DNA of 64,000 bases from Siphonodentalium dalli (taxonomy: Eukaryota; Mollusca; Scaphopoda; Gadilida; Siphonodentaliidae). The stretch covers positions 45,329,797 to 45,393,796 of the forward strand of contig CP136061.1 in assembly GCA_032622095.1 (NCBI GenBank). The letters run 5' to 3'. Below the pieces are notes generated by a model. The model was not told the origin of the DNA and searched no databases. It saw nothing but the letters and a program-made list of their open reading frames with translations. How positions within the stretch are numbered: the first letter of the stretch is position 1; the number at the start of each line of letters is the position of its first letter. The position numbers and the translations under genes are program-made. This document shows, in pieces, positions 21,197 through 33,300 of the stretch.

Positions 21197-23410
21197 TTAA
21201 CCCCTTTTCTCCCGATTAAATATAACCTTTTCAAGGCCAACCATCGGCGATTCGAATGCAAGCGCGAGAACGAATGCCACTAGATATGTTCCTGAGGCGT
21301 TTCCAACAAAAGTGAAAACCATTTTCAGATCAGTTGCATAGAAGTAATCACGCCTCGAATTGTAGAACAATGAGATAATGTTAACATGGAATAGGTAAGC
21401 CATGAAGCCCAGTCTGCTCAGGGGAAGAAATCCTCCCCATGATAAAATCGTATTCACAAATCCGCCATTGCCTGTCACGCATGCGTAGATGACCCAGGAC
21501 AGGGCGGCTCCCCAAGCCGTGCGACTCAATGAATTGTAAAGAGCGCCGACGTCGATCGATGTCAGAACCTCCCTCCTCTCAGTCCTCAACAGACCGTAAA
21601 CGACTGCACATGCTACTAAAGCTGCAGCAAACCACCCCGATATTCTCAACCAGTGTGGCATCTTCTGTTGCTCGCCTGTTTTGTATATTGCATACCCTGC
21701 TGCCATGCCAACAAGGTATGGTCCCATTCTGCACCAGGGTTTCACGTAATAGTCGTCGAAAAAATCCGGATGCATACCATGGGGAACTTTATGGCGCATT
21801 CCCAGGTCAGTGGGTGTAAACATGTTAACATTAGAAATAACTCCAGCGGTTATGGAAGTAGTTAATAGAAATACAGTCCAAACGACATAACCAATTCGAG
21901 GCCAGAAATACACGGGTACGATAATCAACGGACTGAGTACGAAAAATTGCATGTCGTTTCCGAGGTACCAGGTCACGCTCATGCACCAATGACCTTTTAC
22001 TATGTTGTTTATGTACAATAAGTTGTGCCACCAGTTTTCGCTGCAACCTATTGAGTTTTTGTCTTTCCAGAAGGGTCCATAATACCAATGGTGATACAAT
22101 GGCGCATAGAATAGCATGACTAATGCGTATGGCATTGTCAGTCGGTAGTACCGATGGAAGTAAAACATGGCCCAGTTTATACGCCCATTTTTCTTCTTCA
22201 TCTCAGACAATGTCAAGTACGTCAGCAGGAGACCACTTAGTGTGAAGAATGAGTCAACTGACACTGATTCATTGTCGACTACTTGGAACGCAAATCTGTG
22301 TGTCCATGAGTTCGCGAGGGGTGAATCCATCAGTAAACCTTGACCATATAAATAGGTGTGTCCTACCATCACCCATGTCATACTTAGAAAACGAACACCA
22401 TGGACACATTTTAGTGTGCTGCTACCCGCTGTTGAATCTATGATCTGTTTTGTGTTGCTGTAGACAGAAAAGGCCAACAAAATCTTTTCGAAGATGCCAA
22501 CTATTTTTTTCCTTGGCCGTTTGGTCACATGTAAATTGTTTGTCTCATGCGATCTGACGTGGGACGAAAGAGAGGATGCGCTTACAGTTCCATCTGGATG
22601 ATTTTCCTTCTGTGTCTTGTACACGAGACTGATGTCGTATAGTGTTCCTATAACCATGAGAAGCGAAATCGTCCCCGATACAGCCAATGCAACTATTGCT
22701 TTGAGTGTGTAGGTTGAACCGTGAGATTCGCAGATCCCATGTTTGACTGCGACTTGCTTTTTGAAGGACGATTGCTGTAAATAATTGTTTGTGACATTCA
22801 CGATATCACCCTCGTTACAGCTATCTGGAACGCACAAACAAACTTGGAAAGAAAATTGTGCTGCATTGTCCGCATCTTCGAGCATAAGGACCCGGTCTCC
22901 GATAGTTTTAAAATAAATAACCAGCCCACAGTATCGTCCGCGAAACGTTCTCGACGAATCGTTCACTGTATAACTGTGTTCTGTCGTAGAACACTCTTCG
23001 TAGTCCCCGGACCATTTCACATTTCCGGTTTTAATACCGGCTTCTGGTTTAAAACTACTGTCGATCATTTGAAGAGACCATCGCGTGCGGTTGTGCACTC
23101 CAGCTGTAATATCATCAACGTCTTTCTGACACAACTCCGACACATTGAACAGTTGGTAATCATCCAAGACATAGCTGCTTTCATCAGATGGTATGCCGGA
23201 AATTAACTTCAACAACCACTTAATATCTTTTCCGAAAAATCCATCCCACAGACTAGTATTCTGGAATTCAACTGAATCTGCGTAAACGCTGAATAGTTTT
23301 TCAGCAATCGTGTTATCGTATGCACCATGCATTGCCTGTACGGCAACATTTGAGAAATAAGATGAAAACAGTAAAGTCAGTACGATTAGTCCACGCGTGA
23401 TTAGAAGCAT
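21197..23410 (-). CDS. NRF-6-like transmembrane acyltransferase, copy 1
   Basis: An uninterrupted 737-residue protein. I choose the ATG at 23408-23410 because it begins MLLITRGLIVLTLLFSSYFS, a good signal peptide; upstream in-frame sequence starts from TTG only. Residues about 81-216 form the cysteine-rich NRF N-terminal domain (LCQKDVDDI, YCGLVIYFKTIG, CLCVPDSCNEGDI). A membrane segment follows at about 234-259 (LKAIVALAVSGTISLLMVIG). The acyltransferase-3 domain runs from about residue 331, with VHGVRFLSMTWVMVGHTYLY carrying the conserved His, and about ten hydrophobic segments to the C-terminus. The family is named for worm nose-resistant-to-fluoxetine proteins, which are linked to lipid or yolk transport. 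It lacks introns, unlike what I expect for this family, so a retrocopy origin is possible. Confidence 0.92.
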   Translation of the reverse strand: MLLITRGLIVLTLLFSSYFSNVAVQAMHGAYDNTIAEKLFSVYADSVEFQNTSLWDGFFGKDIKWLLKLISGIPSDESSYVLDDYQLFNVSELCQKDVDDITAGVHNRTRWSLQMIDSSFKPEAGIKTGNVKWSGDYEECSTTEHSYTVNDSSRTFRGRYCGLVIYFKTIGDRVLMLEDADNAAQFSFQVCLCVPDSCNEGDIVNVTNNYLQQSSFKKQVAVKHGICESHGSTYTLKAIVALAVSGTISLLMVIGTLYDISLVYKTQKENHPDGTVSASSLSSHVRSHETNNLHVTKRPRKKIVGIFEKILLAFSVYSNTKQIIDSTAGSSTLKCVHGVRFLSMTWVMVGHTYLYGQGLLMDSPLANSWTHRFAFQVVDNESVSVDSFFTLSGLLLTYLTLSEMKKKNGRINWAMFYFHRYYRLTMPYALVMLFYAPLYHHWYYGPFWKDKNSIGCSENWWHNLLYINNIVKGHWCMSVTWYLGNDMQFFVLSPLIIVPVYFWPRIGYVVWTVFLLTTSITAGVISNVNMFTPTDLGMRHKVPHGMHPDFFDDYYVKPWCRMGPYLVGMAAGYAIYKTGEQQKMPHWLRISGWFAAALVACAVVYGLLRTERREVLTSIDVGALYNSLSRTAWGAALSWVIYACVTGNGGFVNTILSWGGFLPLSRLGFMAYLFHVNIISLFYNSRRDYFYATDLKMVFTFVGNASGTYLVAFVLALAFESPMVGLEKVIFNREKRG

Positions 23411-23880
23411 CGTTGTCAAGCTGGGAAATGAAAACAAAAGAACTGCAACTTTGAATGAATAGCAAGAGAATATAACGCGGCAACTTGGTCAGGATACTTC
23501 TTATTTGTACTATCACATATAGTCTCACATCACGAGGCGATATTTAATACGATCGTGCACTACGACATGGTTTATTGTGGCTTATTATGCCAAAGTCCAA
23601 GTTGACTGTATACATACCATATTCAAATACCCTGTTTTAAATTCCCATTGCTTGACATGGGATATTTTCCAATGTTTACATGAGTTTTCTATTTGCATTG
23701 CATGTTTAACCATTACACTTATATCATTCTTCGGTGTACGTGCGCATGCCTTTCTATTATTGCAACATAGTTGTATTTTGTGTAGGGATGTGTCCCGGGA
23801 CTATTGTCCCTGATTCATATTTATGAAATCGACAACTTCTCAATAGCTTTGGGGGAAGATTGTACATCGCGTGTTCCATG
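23411..23880 (-). promoter_or_regulatory. Conserved 5' flank of NRF-6-like copy 1
   Basis: A TATA-like TATTAAATA (minus strand, 23541-23549) lies about 130 bp upstream of the chosen ATG, and the same word sits 132 bp upstream of copy 2. The flank is conserved to beyond 23640 with copy 2. The two truncated paralogs retain most of it but have ATATGCAAACAGATCG in place of the TATA-like word. The promoter role is inferred. Confidence 0.4.
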
Positions 23881-23884
23881 ACGT

Positions 23885-24290
23885 GGAGCTCCGTGGTCCG
23901 GTGGTTAGCGTGTCGGACTTGTATTCGCTTTAAACACGTCGATATGGGTTCGCAGCGCGTCGCCGGTCATCGAGTCTCCACATAGCAGTGGCTTGGCCGC
24001 TTTGAGCGACGTGCAATTGTCGGATTGCTCGCTGTTTCAAAACCCGCGCCAAATTGTGACCCTTGAGCAAGGTCGCTCGTACACAGTACGAGCTTCGCAA
24101 CACTCATGCGTTAAAAGAGTACCAGTCAGCTTGTCATACCGATGAGTATCAGAGCATGTTCTGATCAAACTAGAGCAGCGCCTGCAACGGCTGCAGCCGG
24201 TTCATTGGTTGGCTTGTACAAATGACTGGGGCAAAATTGTACCAAGCAAGTAATTAGTTAATAAAACTGGTCATTATTATTATTATTATA
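23885..24290 (+). mobile_element. tRNA-derived SINE, copy 1
   Basis: GAGCTCCGTGGTCCGGTGGT followed by TAGCGTGTCGGACT resembles a tRNA 5' half with an A box. GGGTTCGCAGCGCGTCGCC about 45 bases later stands for the B box. A body of about 300 bp ends in AATAAAACTGGTC and an (ATT)n tail. It contains GTCAGCTTGTCATACCGATG and GGCTTGTACAAATGACTGGG. The other copy is at 51393-51793 inside block B, so insertion preceded the block duplication. Confidence 0.75.
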
Positions 24291-25037
24291 TTACTGTTTA
24301 CTTATCATCACCTTTGTGAGGTGAGCAAAGAGATTGCATAGGCCACAGGTACTATGGTAATCATGCAATTATTTTTACACTTATATAGCTGCTTTCCTAA
24401 ATGAAATAACTCCCAACATTGTTATATGCTGACAATTGGAAAGTTTAGGCATCACCCTTAATGCTGAATATTCACCTAGCCCGTCTGTGTTACACTAAAT
24501 CCTGTTTGGTGATTGGTCCATTGTCAATACTATTGGTCACCAGTTTTATATCCCACTAACACGAAGATTGTAACACGAACACGACGTCACAAAATACTAA
24601 CTGTTTTCTGTGGATTATATCGATATATCCAAGTGCGACTGTAGTTTACACATGTATCGATAAGCGACTGTAAACCACGCTTGGACAGTGACAAAAGAAC
24701 CATGCACGTCGTCCGCGTGTGTATAGGACTAGCACAACTAAGGCCCTGAAAAAAACATAGTCTAAACAAGGCCACAATTGGAAATGTCGAGATTAGCTAG
24801 CAAATCATGGTATAAACAGAGGGTAAAATGTACTTCCCTGGCGCGTTCCTTGCAACATAGGAAGCCAGCGCGAGGTGTGGCCCATGTATTTTAAACCTTG
24901 TTATAAATTCCAAGGTGGATATTCCTGACAAGACCATCTAGCTACGTCCCTGCATAGGACGTGTCTGGTTGGAAATTTCAACATGCTGAAAGCTCCTGGC
25001 CAATTAATAGATGCTAGAATTTTGAAGTTTTCAAAGA
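24291..25037. other. Non-coding part of block A
   Basis: No gene seen. 24590-24790 matches 58214-58415, and 24830-25037 matches about 59450-59733. The match is interrupted in block B by a 1 kb insertion. Confidence 0.6.
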
Positions 25038-25178
25038 TGATATGCCGGAAATTAACTTCAATGTTTGAGCAATCGTGTTATCGTATGCACCATGTATTGC
25101 CTCTGCGGCAACATTTGAGAAATAAGATGGATATATTAAAATCATTACGATACGTCCACATGTGATTCGAAACATCAT
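25038..25178 (-). pseudogene. Truncated 5' fragment of an NRF-6-like paralog
   Basis: From an ATG at 25176-25178 the minus strand reads MMFRITCGR, a hydrophobic stretch and YFSNVAAEAIHGAYDNTIAQ, homologous to the signal peptide and first residues of the intact gene. It then jumps to LKLISGI, skipping about 27 residues, and is lost within another few codons. The upstream flank is also homologous to the intact gene's promoter. The rest of the gene is absent, so this is a dead fragment. Confidence 0.8.
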
Positions 25179-26639
25179 GGTACAAGTTGGGAAATGAAAA
25201 TGAGAACCGCAAATTCGTCGAAAAGTATGCGAATATTAAGCGGCAATTTGGTAAGAACACTTGTTGGTACTCTCACGTATAGTCTCACGTCACAAGGCGA
25301 TATGCAAACAGATCGTGTACTCTGACGTGGTTAAATGGGGTTTATTATTCCAAAGTCCAAGTTCACTAAGACAACAACTGTGCTATACGTGTCCTGTGTT
25401 GTATGTATAATCCTATCATTTGTACCTATATGAATGCAGTTCGAGTTTTCGAAAGAAAAAAAGTCGACCCTACACTCCGGAGCCCTCGAGATTTCTTGCT
25501 ATTTTCGCATTAATTGACCCCTGGGACACACCTCACGAGTGTGCGATATTTCGTTGTGGATTGGCACGGTCCTCTCAAATCGGTTTTTGTGTTTTTAAAG
25601 GCGAATTTTTACAAATTAAAAAAGTCTGTCAGAGGAAGCCCGCTAGATTATTTTCGTTATCAGAAAAAACTAGTGAAATAACCTATGCCGAGCTTGGTCG
25701 CAAATTGTCATCATGGTTGTCATAGGATGAAATGTGTTGATTTTTTCTTCACATTTTAAAGCGTTTTTCAGAAATATGAGCACTGAAATCGTACCTTAAT
25801 CACGCGAATTGTTGCAAAATCTTAGTGCTACTACTAATAAAAAAAAATTGTATGACCATTTTGCGATATAAATATGTAGAGCTATTATGGTAACTGATAA
25901 CTAAAAATTGCCTAAAAAACTTTTCGGGCGAGGAAAACGAATTCGCAGGGCGACAGCATTGTCGGACCAATTCGCCATATACAGATGAGTTCTTCAAAAC
26001 ATATACGTTACACATCGTCCTTAGGAACACTTAGTAATCACACTAGAATGTTCTGATCAATTTTTTACATTCGGAGTGCAAATTGTCGCTTTATTGTCAA
26101 AATTTAAGTTCTGTTCTGGCGTATACATGTAAACTAACAACATCGTTTAATATGATGAGAATACATTGGACAGTGTATATATCTTGGAAATATTCATCCC
26201 ATTATGTTCCGTCACCACCTTAAGGATGTTGGCATGAACAATGCGTGGCCGTGTCGACACCACAGACAAGATGGTGTCCAACATGGCCGCCGTTGTACAA
26301 CTGACCATGGTCAATTGTATCTGCATTTAGAGAGCATGTATCTAATAACGTATGTACCAATTCATACATATTTATGATGTTGTACTTGTATTATGCTGCC
26401 TACACTTTTGCGATCCATACCCAATATGTCCACCAAAATGCCCACCGGATATTGCATAATGGAATATCCTTAATCATATTTTCGTGATCAAGTTTTGTAT
26501 CATTCGGTTGGTGATAACATTTCTCTTAGTATTTTTCTTATAAGTTGATCAATCAAGTATCTGAGACATTGTGCTATTATCATTTTGATACAATCTTACA
26601 CACAACTTTTTGGAATAATGCTGTATATGAATCTTTCCG
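25179..26639. other. Non-coding part of block A
   Basis: 25179-25390 is homologous to the NRF-6 5' flank. 25400-25840 matches 60120-60510 in block B (for example CTCCGGAGCCCT and GATTTCTTGCTATTTTCGCA). 26240-26320 shares CAGACAAGATGGTGTCCA with the giant inverted repeat near 52390. No gene is evident. Confidence 0.55.
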
Positions 26640-27130
26640 CGAACTTATTCTGGGATTCCAAACATGAAACCAGCAGAAATGTGTGAAAGAAGTTAATATT
26701 ACCTATTGCTATTCCATCCCTCTCTCACCACGGGTACAATCTAGACCGACGTCGTGTACTCTAAACTTCAATCTACTCTGTTCGCTTTCATTGTGGGCTT
26801 GTGGGCGATTGATACCAATCTGGTCTTATCACATGTAATCCTATATATAGTTGACGCACTGATCATTTGAATCTGAGTATACTTTATTTCTCATATCTGA
26901 AATCTCTGAAAAACAATGTTCATAAGTTATGGTCATTCTTGATCGATTTGGGCGGAATAGAGATAGCAAAAGGGGTAAAATGCCACATACCTATAGTATA
27001 TATGTTGTATATTTAATTCTATAAATCTTACACAGATTGATTTAGAATAATGTGATATGAATCTGTTTCGCAAACTTGGATTCTAACCATGAAACGAGCA
27101 GAAATGTGTGTAAGAAGTGAATATTACCTA
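26640..27130 (+). repeat. Internal repeat pair in block A
   Basis: AGCAGAAATGTGTGAAAGAA and TATTACCTATTGCTATTCCA near 26672 are repeated near 27105 with a few changes. The intervening 400 bp matches block B at about 62655-62990. These two spots are where block B carries its 2.0 kb and 0.6 kb insertions. Confidence 0.65.
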
Positions 27131-27464
27131 TTGCTGTTCCACCCCTCTGTCACCGTAGTTATTCAAATTGGTCATACCGACGCACAAAAATATTTTAATT
27201 GCTCTGTTCAAACATTCGTTGTTAGTCAATGAGAAAAGTCTGCTCTTGTTACATGTATATGCTGGTATACTGTGACTTGTAGATTCTTTACAGTGGTTCA
27301 TTTGTATATATATATATAATTACTGGTGATATATTGGCGACAGCAACGAAATTATCATTTATTATATGCTTCCGCCTATATCCTTGCAGATGAACTTCAT
27401 TTAATTATAAGTGTGTGAACATTAGGAGTTCTTGAAGATAATGTTCCACACCTATCAATCATAT

Positions 27465-28150
27465 CATAATCATCATCATCATCATCATACTACGGAAAAA
27501 GGCTTGCGACTTTTCGTCTCAAAAACATTATTTGCAATGCTTGTTTACATATATATGTATCGTCATTCGATATTTACTTGTGACTCACTTGAACATATTT
27601 CTTGTCGTCGAACTCGTATTTTATATAATAGCAGAATTAGTCTATGTGTCTTTTGAATTGATCGAGTGTTGGAGCCACAATAGCGAAGTCTGGCAGAGAG
27701 TTCCAGCTGTTTACCACCCTCTGCGTGAAGAAATATTTTCCTATGGCCTTGTTAACAATGTGCATCTGTAGCTTTTTATTATGTCCTCTTGTTCTTCCTG
27801 ATGAATGTCTTTCTAATAGGTCACAGGCATTAATATTGTAATGACCATTCAACAGTTTATATACCTCGACTAGATCTCCTCTAAATATTCGATATTTTAA
27901 AGACATCAGATTGAGTCTTATCATGTCCGGTCTCGGTAGCATAGAGTATTTGACGAACTAGTTTCGTTGCTTTTCTTTGTATTTATCTAACACAATGCTT
28001 TGATATTTGTGATGTGGGCTCCATGCAGAGTTACGGTATTCGATGATAGGTCTGACCATGCTTATGTAGAGCGATTAGAAAGCGTCGATGTCTAAGTTCG
28101 TGAAAGTTTCTGTTAACTATGCCGATGATTTGAGAAGCTTTATTGTTTTA
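27465..28150 (-). mobile_element. 5'-truncated non-LTR retrotransposon, 3' end
   Basis: The minus strand carries an ORF2 C-terminus (27637-27942), with MSLKYRIFRGDLVEVYKLLN, TRGHNKKLQMHIVNKAIGKY and FFTQRVVNSWNSLPDF. Further 5' (27945-28150) are frameshifted traces such as QRKATKLVRQ and IKASQIIG. A 3' UTR of about 150 bp ends in a (GAT)n tail, seen on the plus strand as ATCATCATCATCATCATC at 27468-27487. The simple-repeat tail and the C-terminal motif together are typical of CR1/Jockey-group elements. Confidence 0.82.
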
Positions 28151-28998
28151 GGATATTATAGGAAGGCTAATCTGGCCGTGTCAAATTAAGCTATAGCGAT
28201 GGGATTTCTCGCAGGACAACACACTTCGGGTTTTCGTGGGGTGTGTATTCGCTGGATGTATTATAGTTGCAGTATGTAACTATTATGACCGCGTTAATTG
28301 CTTTCGATGTTTAGGTATGAACAATGGCTGGGCCATGCACTCTTGGCGGGAACACAATGCGTCCGATTTTCGATCCGCATTTAGAAGCTTTCTGGTGTGG
28401 TCAATGAGACACCTGCAGTAATAAGCGGTAGTTTTTTGTAATAATTTGAAGGATTAGTTGTTTTGACGGGATTCTGAGGCGGTGCATTCATGTAACCAAT
28501 ATATGTTATATTATAATTTATATTTATGGCTAATAATATGATCTTGAGGGCGTTACCATTTCTGATTATGTTTTTCTTGAACACCTGTCACGTGGGGTTT
28601 TTGGGACAGCTAGGCATATGCAGGTGGTGTGTGTGTGTGTGTGTGATTGTGGGTGCGGTACTCATGCCTGGGTACCTTCTCCCAAACCCTGACTAAATCA
28701 ACATTTTCTCGGATAAAGTTAATTTCTCGCCGTTTCATGACTATATACAACAAAATAAGCAATACAATCATAAGATGATATTTCGACATATGTATGCTAC
28801 TGGGTTGTTGTGAGGGGTTAACAAGTTGAACTAGTTTTCACGTTATTTCATACCATAATAATATAAAATAAGTGAGGACAAAAAGTATGTAGTGTTGGGG
28901 CAAACTGTTACAGTGGTATTCGTTTATGATATCTTGTAGAAAATCTCCTTGTCTCGTTTTCTTGATAAGTTACTTATGCTGAATGATAGTAAGACCTC
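28151..28998. other. Unassigned DNA with a short (GT)n tract
   Basis: A (GT)9-10 run lies at about 28625-28645. No gene or mobile element is recognised between the retrotransposon and the minisatellite. Confidence 0.5.
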
Positions 28999-30360
28999 CA
29001 AATAATGTCCTCTTATAGCTGTGTAATAATGTCCTATTATATATGTGTAATAATGTCCTCGTATAGCTGTGTAATAATGTCCTCTTATAGCTGTGTAATA
29101 ATGTCCTCTTATGACAGTGTAATAATGTCCTCTTATAGCAGTGTAATAATGTCCTCTTATAGATGTGTAATAATGTCCTCTTATAGTAGTGTAATAATGT
29201 CCTCTTATAGCTGTGTAATAATGTCCTCTTATATCAGTGTAATAATGTCCTCTTATAAGAGTGTAATAATGTCCTCTTATAAGAGTGTAATAATGTCCTC
29301 TTATAGCTGTGTAATAATGTCCTCTTATAAGAGTGTAATAATGTCCTCTTATAGCTGTGTAATAATGTCCTCTTATAGCAGTGTAATAATGTCCTATTAT
29401 AGCAGTGTAATAATGTCCTCTTATAAGAGTGTAATAATGTCCTCTAATAGCTGTGTAATAATGTCCTCTTATAGCTGTGTAATAATGTCCTATTATATAT
29501 GTGTAATAATGTCCTCTTATAGCTGTGTAATAATGTCCTCTTATGACAGTGTAATAATGTCCTCTTATAGCTGTGTAATAATGTCCTCTTATAGCAGTGT
29601 AATAATGTCCTCTTATAGCTGTGTAATAATGTCCTCTTATAGCAGTGTAATAATGTCCTATTATAGCAGTGTAATAATGTCCTCTTATAAGAGTGTAATA
29701 ATGTCCTCTAATAGCTGTGTAATAATGTCCTCTTATAGCTGTGTAATAATGTCCTATTATATATGTGTAATAATGTCCTCTTATAGCTGTGTAATAATGT
29801 CCTCTTATGACAGTGTAATAATGTCCTCTTATAGCTGTGTAATAATGTCCTCTTATAGCAGTGTAATAATGTCCTCTTATAGCTGTGTAATAATGTCCTC
29901 TTATAGCAGTGTAATAATGTCCTCTTATAGCAGTGTAATAATGTCCTCTTATAAGAGTGTAATAATGTCCTCTTATAGCAGTGTAATAATGTCCTCTTAT
30001 AGCTGTGTAATAATGTCCTCTTATAAGAGTGTAATAATGTCCTCTTATAGCTGTGTAATAATGTCCTCTTATAGCTGTGTAATAATGTCCTATTATATAT
30101 GTGTAATAATGTCCTCTTATAGCTGTGTAATAATGTCCTCTTATGACAGTGTAATAATGTCCTCTTATAGCTGTGTAATAATGTCCTCTTATAGCAGTGT
30201 AATAATGTCCTCTTATAGCTGTGTAATAATGTCCTCTTATAGCAGTGTAATAATGTCCTCTTATAGCAGTGTAATAATGTCCTCTTATAGCAGTGTAATA
30301 ATGTCCTCTTATAAGAGTGTAATAATGTCCTCTTATATCAGTGTAATAATGTCCTCTTAT

Positions 30361-33300
30361 AGCAGTGTAATAATGTCCTCTTATAAGAGTGTAATAATGT
30401 CCTCTTATAGCTGTGTAATAATGTCCTCTAATAGCTGTGTAATAATGTCCTATTATATATGTGTAATAATGTCCTCTTATAGCTGTGTAATAATGTCCTC
30501 TTATGACAGTGTAATAATGTCCTCTTATAGCTGTGTAATAATGTCCTCTTATAGCAGTGTAATAATGTCCTCTTATAGCTGTGTAATAATGTCCTCTTAT
30601 AACAGTGTAATAATGTCCTCTTATAGCTATGTAATACTGTCCTCTTAGAGCACTGTAATAATGTCCTCTGATAGCAGTGTAATAATGTCTTCCTATAACA
30701 GTGTAATAATGTCCTCTTATAGCTATGTAATAATGTCTTCTTATAACAGTGTAATAATGTCCTCTGATAGCAGTGTAATAATGTCTTCTTATAACAGTGT
30801 AATAATGTCCTCTTATAGCTGTGTAATAATGTCCTCTTATAGCTATGTAATAATGTCCTCTTATAGCTATGTAATAATGTCCTCTTATAGCTATGTAATA
30901 ATGTCTTCTTATAAGAGTGTAATAATGTCCTCTTATAGCAGTGTAATAATGTTCTCTTATAGCTGTGTAATAATGTCCTCTTATAATAGTGTAATAATGT
31001 CCTCTTATAGCTGTGTAATACTGTCCTCTAATAGGACTGTAATAATGTCCTCTGATAGCAGTGTAATAATGTCTTCTTATAACAGTGTAATAATGTCCTC
31101 TTATAACAGTGTAATAATGTCCTCTTATAGCTATGTAATAATGTCTTCTTATAACAGTGTAATAATGTCCTCTGATAGCAGTGTAATAATGTCTTCTTAT
31201 AACAGTGTAATAATGTCCTCTTATAGCTGTGTAATAATGTCCTCTTATAGCAGTGTAATAATGTACTCTTATAGCTATGTAATAATGTCCTCTTATAACA
31301 GTGTAATAATGTCCTCTGATAGCAGTGTAATAATGTCCTCTTATAGCTATGTAATAATGTCTTCTTATAACAGTGTAATAATGTCCTCTTATAGCAGTGT
31401 AATAATGTCCTCTTATAGCTATGTAATAATGTCTTCTTATAACAGTGTAATAATGTCCTCCTATACTCTGATAGCAGTGTAATAATGTCCTCTTATAGCT
31501 ATGTAATAATGTCCTCTTATAACAGTGTAATAATGTCCTCTGATAGCAGTGTAATAATGTCCTCTTATAACAGTGTAATAATGTCCTCTGATAGCAGTGT
31601 AATAATGTCCTCTGATAGCAGTGTAATAATGTCCTCTGATATCAGTGTAATAATGTCCTCTTATAGCTATGTAATAATGTCCTCTTATAACAGTGTAATA
31701 ATGTCCTCTGATAGCAGTGTAATAATGTCCTCTTATAGCTATGTAATAATGTCCTCTTATAACAGTGTAATAATGTCCTCTGATAGCAGTGTAATAATGT
31801 TCTCTTATAGCTATGTAAGAATGTCTTCTTATAACAGTGTAATAATGTCCTCTTATAGCAGTGTAATAATGTTCTCTTATAACTATGTAATAATGTCCTC
31901 TTATAACAGTGTAATAATGTCCTCTTATAGCTTTGTAATAATGTCCTCTTATAACAGTGTAATAATGTCCTCTGATAGCAGTGTAATAATGTCTTCTTAT
32001 AACAGTGTAATAATGTACTCTTATAGCTGTGTAATAATGTCCTCTTATAGCTATGTAATAATGTCCTCTTATAGCTATGTAATAATGTCCTCTTATAGCT
32101 ATGTAATAATGTCTTCTTATAACAGTGTAATAATGTCCTCTTATAGCTGTGTAATAATGTCCTCTTATAGCAGTGTAATAATGTCCTCTTATAGCTGTGT
32201 AATAATGTCCTCTTATAACAGTGTAATAATGTCCTCTTATAGCTGTGTAATACTGTCCTCTTATAGCACTGTAATAATGTCCTCTGATAGCAGTGTAATA
32301 ATGTCTTCTTATAACAGTGTAATAATGTCCTCTTATAACAGTGTAATAATGTCATCTTATAGCTATGTAATAATGTCTTCTTATAACAGTGTAATAATGT
32401 CCTCTGATAGCAGTCTAATAATGTCTTCTTATAACAGTGTAATAATGTCCTCTTATAGCTGTGTAATAATGTCCTCTTATAGCTATGTAATAATGTCCTC
32501 TTATAGCTATGTTATAATGTCCTCTTATAGCTATGTAATAATGTCTTCTTATAACAGTGTAATAATGTCCTCTTATAGCTGTGTAATACTGTACTCTTAT
32601 AGCAGTGTAATAATGTCCTCTTATAACAATGTAATAATGTCCTCTTATAGCTATGTAATAATGTCCTCTTATAACAGTGTAATAATGTCCTCTTATAGCT
32701 GTGTAATAATGTCCTCTTATAGCTGTGTAATAATGTCCTCTTATAACAGTGTAATAATGTCCTCTTATAGCTGTGTAATAATGTCCTCTTATAACAGTGT
32801 AATAATGTCCTCTTATAGCTGATAATGTCTTCTTATAACAGTGTAATAATGTCCTCTTATAGCAGTGTAATAATGTCCTCTTATAACAGTGTAATAATGT
32901 CCTCTTATAACAGTGTAATAATGTCCTCTTATAGCTATGTAATAATGTCTTCTTATAACAGTGTAATAATGTCCTCTTATAACAGTTTAATAATGTCCTC
33001 TTATAACAGTGTAATAATGTCCTCTTATAATAGTTTAATAATGTCCTCTTATAACAGTGTAATAATGTCCTCTTATAACAGTGTAATAATGTCCTCTTAT
33101 AGCTGTGTAATAATGTCCTCTTATAACAGTGTAATAATGTCCTCTTATAGCTGTGTAATAATGTCTTCTTATAGCTATGTAAAAATGTCTTCTTATAACA
33201 GTGTAATAATGTCCTCTTATAGCTGTGTAATAATGTCTTCTTATAGCTGTGTTATAATGTCTTCTTATAGCTATGTAATAATGTCCTCTTATAACAGTGT

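Larger units (their letters stand above)
21130..27130. repeat. Segmental duplication, block A
   Basis: This 6 kb block carries an NRF-6-like gene, a SINE, a truncated NRF-6 5' fragment and flanking non-coding DNA. It matches block B (48634-63631) in the same order and orientation. The junction near 24590, where gene-plus-SINE DNA meets CTAACTGTTTTCTGTGGATT, is continuous here. In block B about 6.2 kb separate the two parts. Confidence 0.85.

Noticed and set aside
21529-21865. Plus-strand frames opposite the NRF-6-like genes (also 22844-23206, 49034-49321 and 50346-50708)
   Set aside because: They lie on the complement of a clear membrane protein gene and have no domain of their own.
23411-23437. 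Nine extra N-terminal residues of the NRF-6-like protein (and 50913-50939 in copy 2)
   Set aside because: They begin at a TTG codon. The downstream ATG opens directly with a signal peptide.
23885-23975. Genuine tRNA gene
   Set aside because: The A and B boxes are imperfect, no acceptor stem closes, and a 300-bp body with a simple-repeat tail follows, as in a SINE.
31642-32355. Minus-strand 237-codon frame of LLHSYKRT repeats, also at 36486-37199 and 38099-40321
   Set aside because: This is the opposite-strand reading of the minisatellite, kept open by the 24-bp period.
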